From contig UQVI01000107.1 of NCBI GenBank assembly GCA_900544515.1, positions 1-6,063 on the forward strand: DNA of 6,063 bases. The letters are read 5' to 3'. Within the stretch, counting starts at the first letter, position 1. Each line of letters opens with the position of its first letter. This document shows, piece after piece, positions 5,230-6,063 of the stretch. Under the pieces are notes generated by a model, which saw nothing but the letters and a program-made list of their open reading frames with translations, ran no database searches and was not told the DNA's origin. A program made the translations under genes and the position numbers. This DNA comes from an uncultured Oscillospiraceae bacterium (GTDB lineage: Bacteria; Bacillota; Clostridia; Oscillospirales; Acutalibacteraceae).

Positions 5230-5304
5230 CTAAACCTTAATTCTGATAAAACCATCACCTTCTTTCGTGAACCCTCTCCATATAGGTAGGCAGTGAGAAA
5301 GCAT
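5230..5304 (-). CDS. Possible 24-codon small ORF, unrecognised
   Basis: ATG 5304 to TAG 5230-5232 on the minus strand encodes a 24-residue peptide beginning MLSHCLPIWRGFTKEG. AAAGGG lies nine bases before the ATG, an acceptable ribosome binding site. It starts within the degenerate repeat cluster and ends ~257 bases before the RHH-like gene. The peptide resembles nothing I know. It may be a leader peptide or simply repeat DNA that happens to be open. Confidence 0.25.
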   Translation of the reverse strand: MLSHCLPIWRGFTKEGDGFIRIKV

Positions 5305-5400
5305 TTTTTACACCCTTTCGCTATAGAATTTTTTTACACCTCCCACTTATAGCCACGAGATAGCGAAAATATCACGCTTTTAATATACCGTCACTATACA
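5266..5400 (-). repeat. Cluster of four degenerate repeats, TATA-n-GnGAGGGTgtaAAAA
   Basis: On the minus strand four related units start with TATA at 5398, 5351, 5325 and 5284: TATAGTGACGGTATATTAAA, TATAAGTGGGAGGTGTAAAA, TATAGCGAAAGGGTGTAAAA and TATATGGAGAGGGTTCACGA. Units two and three share GGTGTAAAAAA exactly and lie 26 bases apart. The other spacings (47 and 41) are irregular. They may be iteron-like protein-binding sites or decayed duplications of a ribosome-binding leader. Confidence 0.45.
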
Positions 5401-5442
5401 GACACGTAAATGCAATTTGTAAACCACTTTAAGAAAAATTTC

Positions 5443-5934
5443 TCAAAAATATTTTTGCACAGAAAAAGGAACCCATGTTCCCATGAGTTCCTTAAGCTTT
5501 TTGATGACACGACTATGCCGTTTTGATACATCCATTCGGTTGATTCTAAAATGCTGCCCGATTCGTTCCATACTCCAATTCTTGTAATAGTATAGATCAA
5601 TCAACACCCGTTCATCTGAACTAAGCATTTGCAGTGCGCTTCGCAATTTTTCCAGTTCCATTTTATGAACAACTTCAAGATAAGTTTCGTCAGTATTAAT
5701 CGACACTCGCTGTGAGCCAATGCAGTCCTGTTCAAAAGTTCCTTTACTAAGGTGCCACCTGTCACTGCGGTCTTGTGCCTGCTGACGCCTCCTGTCCTGT
5801 TCAAGATATTCATAAACTTCTTTGGAAACATCTACTTCGATGCAATCGTCATTATATTCAATTGTGGTTTTAACCAAATCCAGCCTTTCCGTCAGAAAAG
5901 CGGTAAGTGTGGCATAGCCGAAACAGTACCACAT
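5443..5934 (-). CDS. Sigma-70 region-4-like transcriptional regulator of the element
   Basis: Up to 163 residues. Residues ~103-150 form a sigma-70 region-4 type helix-turn-helix: LSSDERVLIDLYYYKNWSM, then ERIGQHFRINRMDVSKRHSR and KKLKEL. Just before it is a helical segment, and earlier the RRRQQAQDRSDRWHLSKGTF block (48-67) found in short sigma-like proteins of clostridial integrative elements. Sigma region 2 is absent, so it is an accessory regulator rather than a full sigma factor. Start: ATG 5934 has GAGG (5944-5947) nine bases upstream. TTG 5877 has GGAAAGG (5884-5890) six bases upstream and matches the N-terminus I remember for relatives (starting about V-K-T-T-I-E), giving 144 residues; the choice is open. 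A terminator hairpin lies inside the last codons, before the stop. Relatives seem to end soon after KKLKEL, so the final ~12 residues may be read-through. Confidence 0.75.
   Translation of the reverse strand: MWYCFGYATLTAFLTERLDLVKTTIEYNDDCIEVDVSKEVYEYLEQDRRRQQAQDRSDRWHLSKGTFEQDCIGSQRVSINTDETYLEVVHKMELEKLRSALQMLSSDERVLIDLYYYKNWSMERIGQHFRINRMDVSKRHSRVIKKLKELMGTWVPFSVQKYF
5463..5493 (-). terminator. Strong terminator-like hairpin inside the 3' end of the sigma-like ORF
   Basis: On the minus strand, AAGGAACTCATG (5493-5482) pairs with CATGGGTTCCTT (5477-5466): 12 pairs including one G-U, around a GGAA tetraloop. Five Ts follow (5467-5463), two of them in the stem. It lies about 20 bases before the TGA at 5443-5445, so transcripts ending here would have no stop codon. 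Confidence 0.75.
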
Positions 5935-6063
5935 CTGTCAATTCCTCAGCGTTTCGCTATTATTGTTAGGATGCAATGGCGGCTGCCAAGAAATCTAAGG
6001 TTGAATTAATTACAACCTCACCGACTATTTTATTTCATTAGTTGTACTAATGATGTTTTTATT
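5935..6063 (-). other. Upstream region of the sigma-like gene; no complete gene
   Basis: 129 bases without a supportable gene. It contains a copy of the ATAGCGAAA motif (minus strand, 5960-5952) close to the sigma-like ribosome binding site, and a palindrome at 6035-6053. A minus-strand TAAAAT beside the palindrome could be a -10, but no matching -35 is seen. Both strands are closed by stops, apart from a 21-codon + frame at 5976-6041 beginning MAAAKKSKVELI, which has only a weak AGGA four bases upstream. Confidence 0.35.
6035..6053. promoter_or_regulatory. Operator-like 19-bp palindrome
   Basis: TCATTAGT (6035-6042) and ACTAATGA (6046-6053) are perfect 8-bp inverted repeats around TGT. It is 100 bases upstream of the sigma-like gene, in AT-rich DNA at the window edge. 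Its length and symmetry fit a dimeric helix-turn-helix repressor site, possibly for an element regulator encoded beyond 6063. Confidence 0.5.

Larger units (their letters stand above)
4973..5442. other. 470-base non-coding control region between the sigma-like and RHH-like genes
   Basis: No convincing long gene lies here. From left to right it holds an operator-like palindrome (4987-5007), a diverged copy of it (5058-5072), two GC-rich hairpins in otherwise AT-rich DNA (5117-5170), a possible 24-codon gene (5230-5304, minus), and a cluster of degenerate TATA-GAGGG-A repeats (5266-5400) with an inverted TTTCGCTAT/ATAGCGAAA pair. The density of structure suggests regulation, transfer initiation or replication, but no known origin sequence is recognised. 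Confidence 0.5.
1605..6063. mobile_element. Integrated mobile element (serine-recombinase type), partial, inserted in cotJC
   Basis: From the cotJC break to the end of the window the genes are a large serine recombinase reading toward the junction, an opposite-strand cargo gene, and small SHOCT-like, RHH-like and sigma-like genes. This set is characteristic of clostridial integrative elements. A recombinase at the extreme end, reading toward the att site, is the usual layout. No conjugation, relaxase or phage structural gene is visible in the ~4.5 kb available, so it cannot be classed as an ICE, IME or prophage. The other end lies beyond 6063. Confidence 0.8.

Noticed and set aside
5033..5233. 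Plus-strand 66-codon frame with a hydrophobic C-terminus
   Set aside because: No ribosome binding site for its start or inner ATG (5075), and a terminator-like hairpin lies in its middle. Probably chance openness.
5230..5400. CRISPR array
   Set aside because: The repeats are degenerate, short and irregularly spaced, with no uniform spacers and no cas genes.
5976..6041. Plus-strand 21-codon frame beginning MAAAKKSKVELI
   Set aside because: The beginning looks protein-like, but it closes quickly, has only a weak ribosome binding site, and overlaps the palindrome at 6035. It could be a decayed gene start.

Overview
The window looks like one end of a contig from a low-GC, endospore-forming Firmicute (class Clostridia, probably a gut Ruminococcaceae/Oscillospiraceae-type organism). 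The evidence is the AT-rich DNA, the strong AGGAGG-type ribosome binding sites, the use of TTG starts, a CotJC-type spore-coat gene, and mobile genes typical of clostridial integrative elements. Taxonomy below class is inference. The first 33 bases are not biological: they match the Nextera/Tn5 library adapter, so real sequence starts at 34.

Layout. (1) Host chromosome, 34 to about 1605: a complete family-4 glycosyltransferase gene on the + strand, a bidirectional terminator, then the 5' third of a cotJC (Mn-catalase-like spore coat) gene. (2) Around 1599-1613, cotJC homology stops in the middle of its conserved TDIG-x-E motif and becomes the 3' end of a large serine recombinase read on the opposite strand. 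This is an integration junction. (3) From there to 6063 everything appears to belong to the integrated element: the recombinase (-), a divergently transcribed HEXXH zinc-metalloprotease-like gene (+) with its own promoter and terminator, a 54-codon SHOCT-like gene (-), a ribbon-helix-helix-like gene (-), a 470-base non-coding region rich in hairpins and repeats, and a sigma-70 region-4-like regulator (-). The window ends inside the element. Neither the second junction nor the 3' part of cotJC is present.

How it fits together. The recombinase is the likely integrase/excisionase. The sigma-like protein, RHH protein and SHOCT-like protein look like the control or accessory module seen beside such recombinases. 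The protease is the best cargo candidate: it is opposite in orientation and transcriptionally autonomous. The most interesting points are: the element interrupts a sporulation gene, as skin-type elements do; the recombinase borrows its last ~15 codons and its stop codon from the host gene, so its C-terminus should change on excision; and the sigma-like ORF carries an intrinsic-terminator-like hairpin before its stop codon, which predicts non-stop mRNA. No tRNA, rRNA or CRISPR array is seen.
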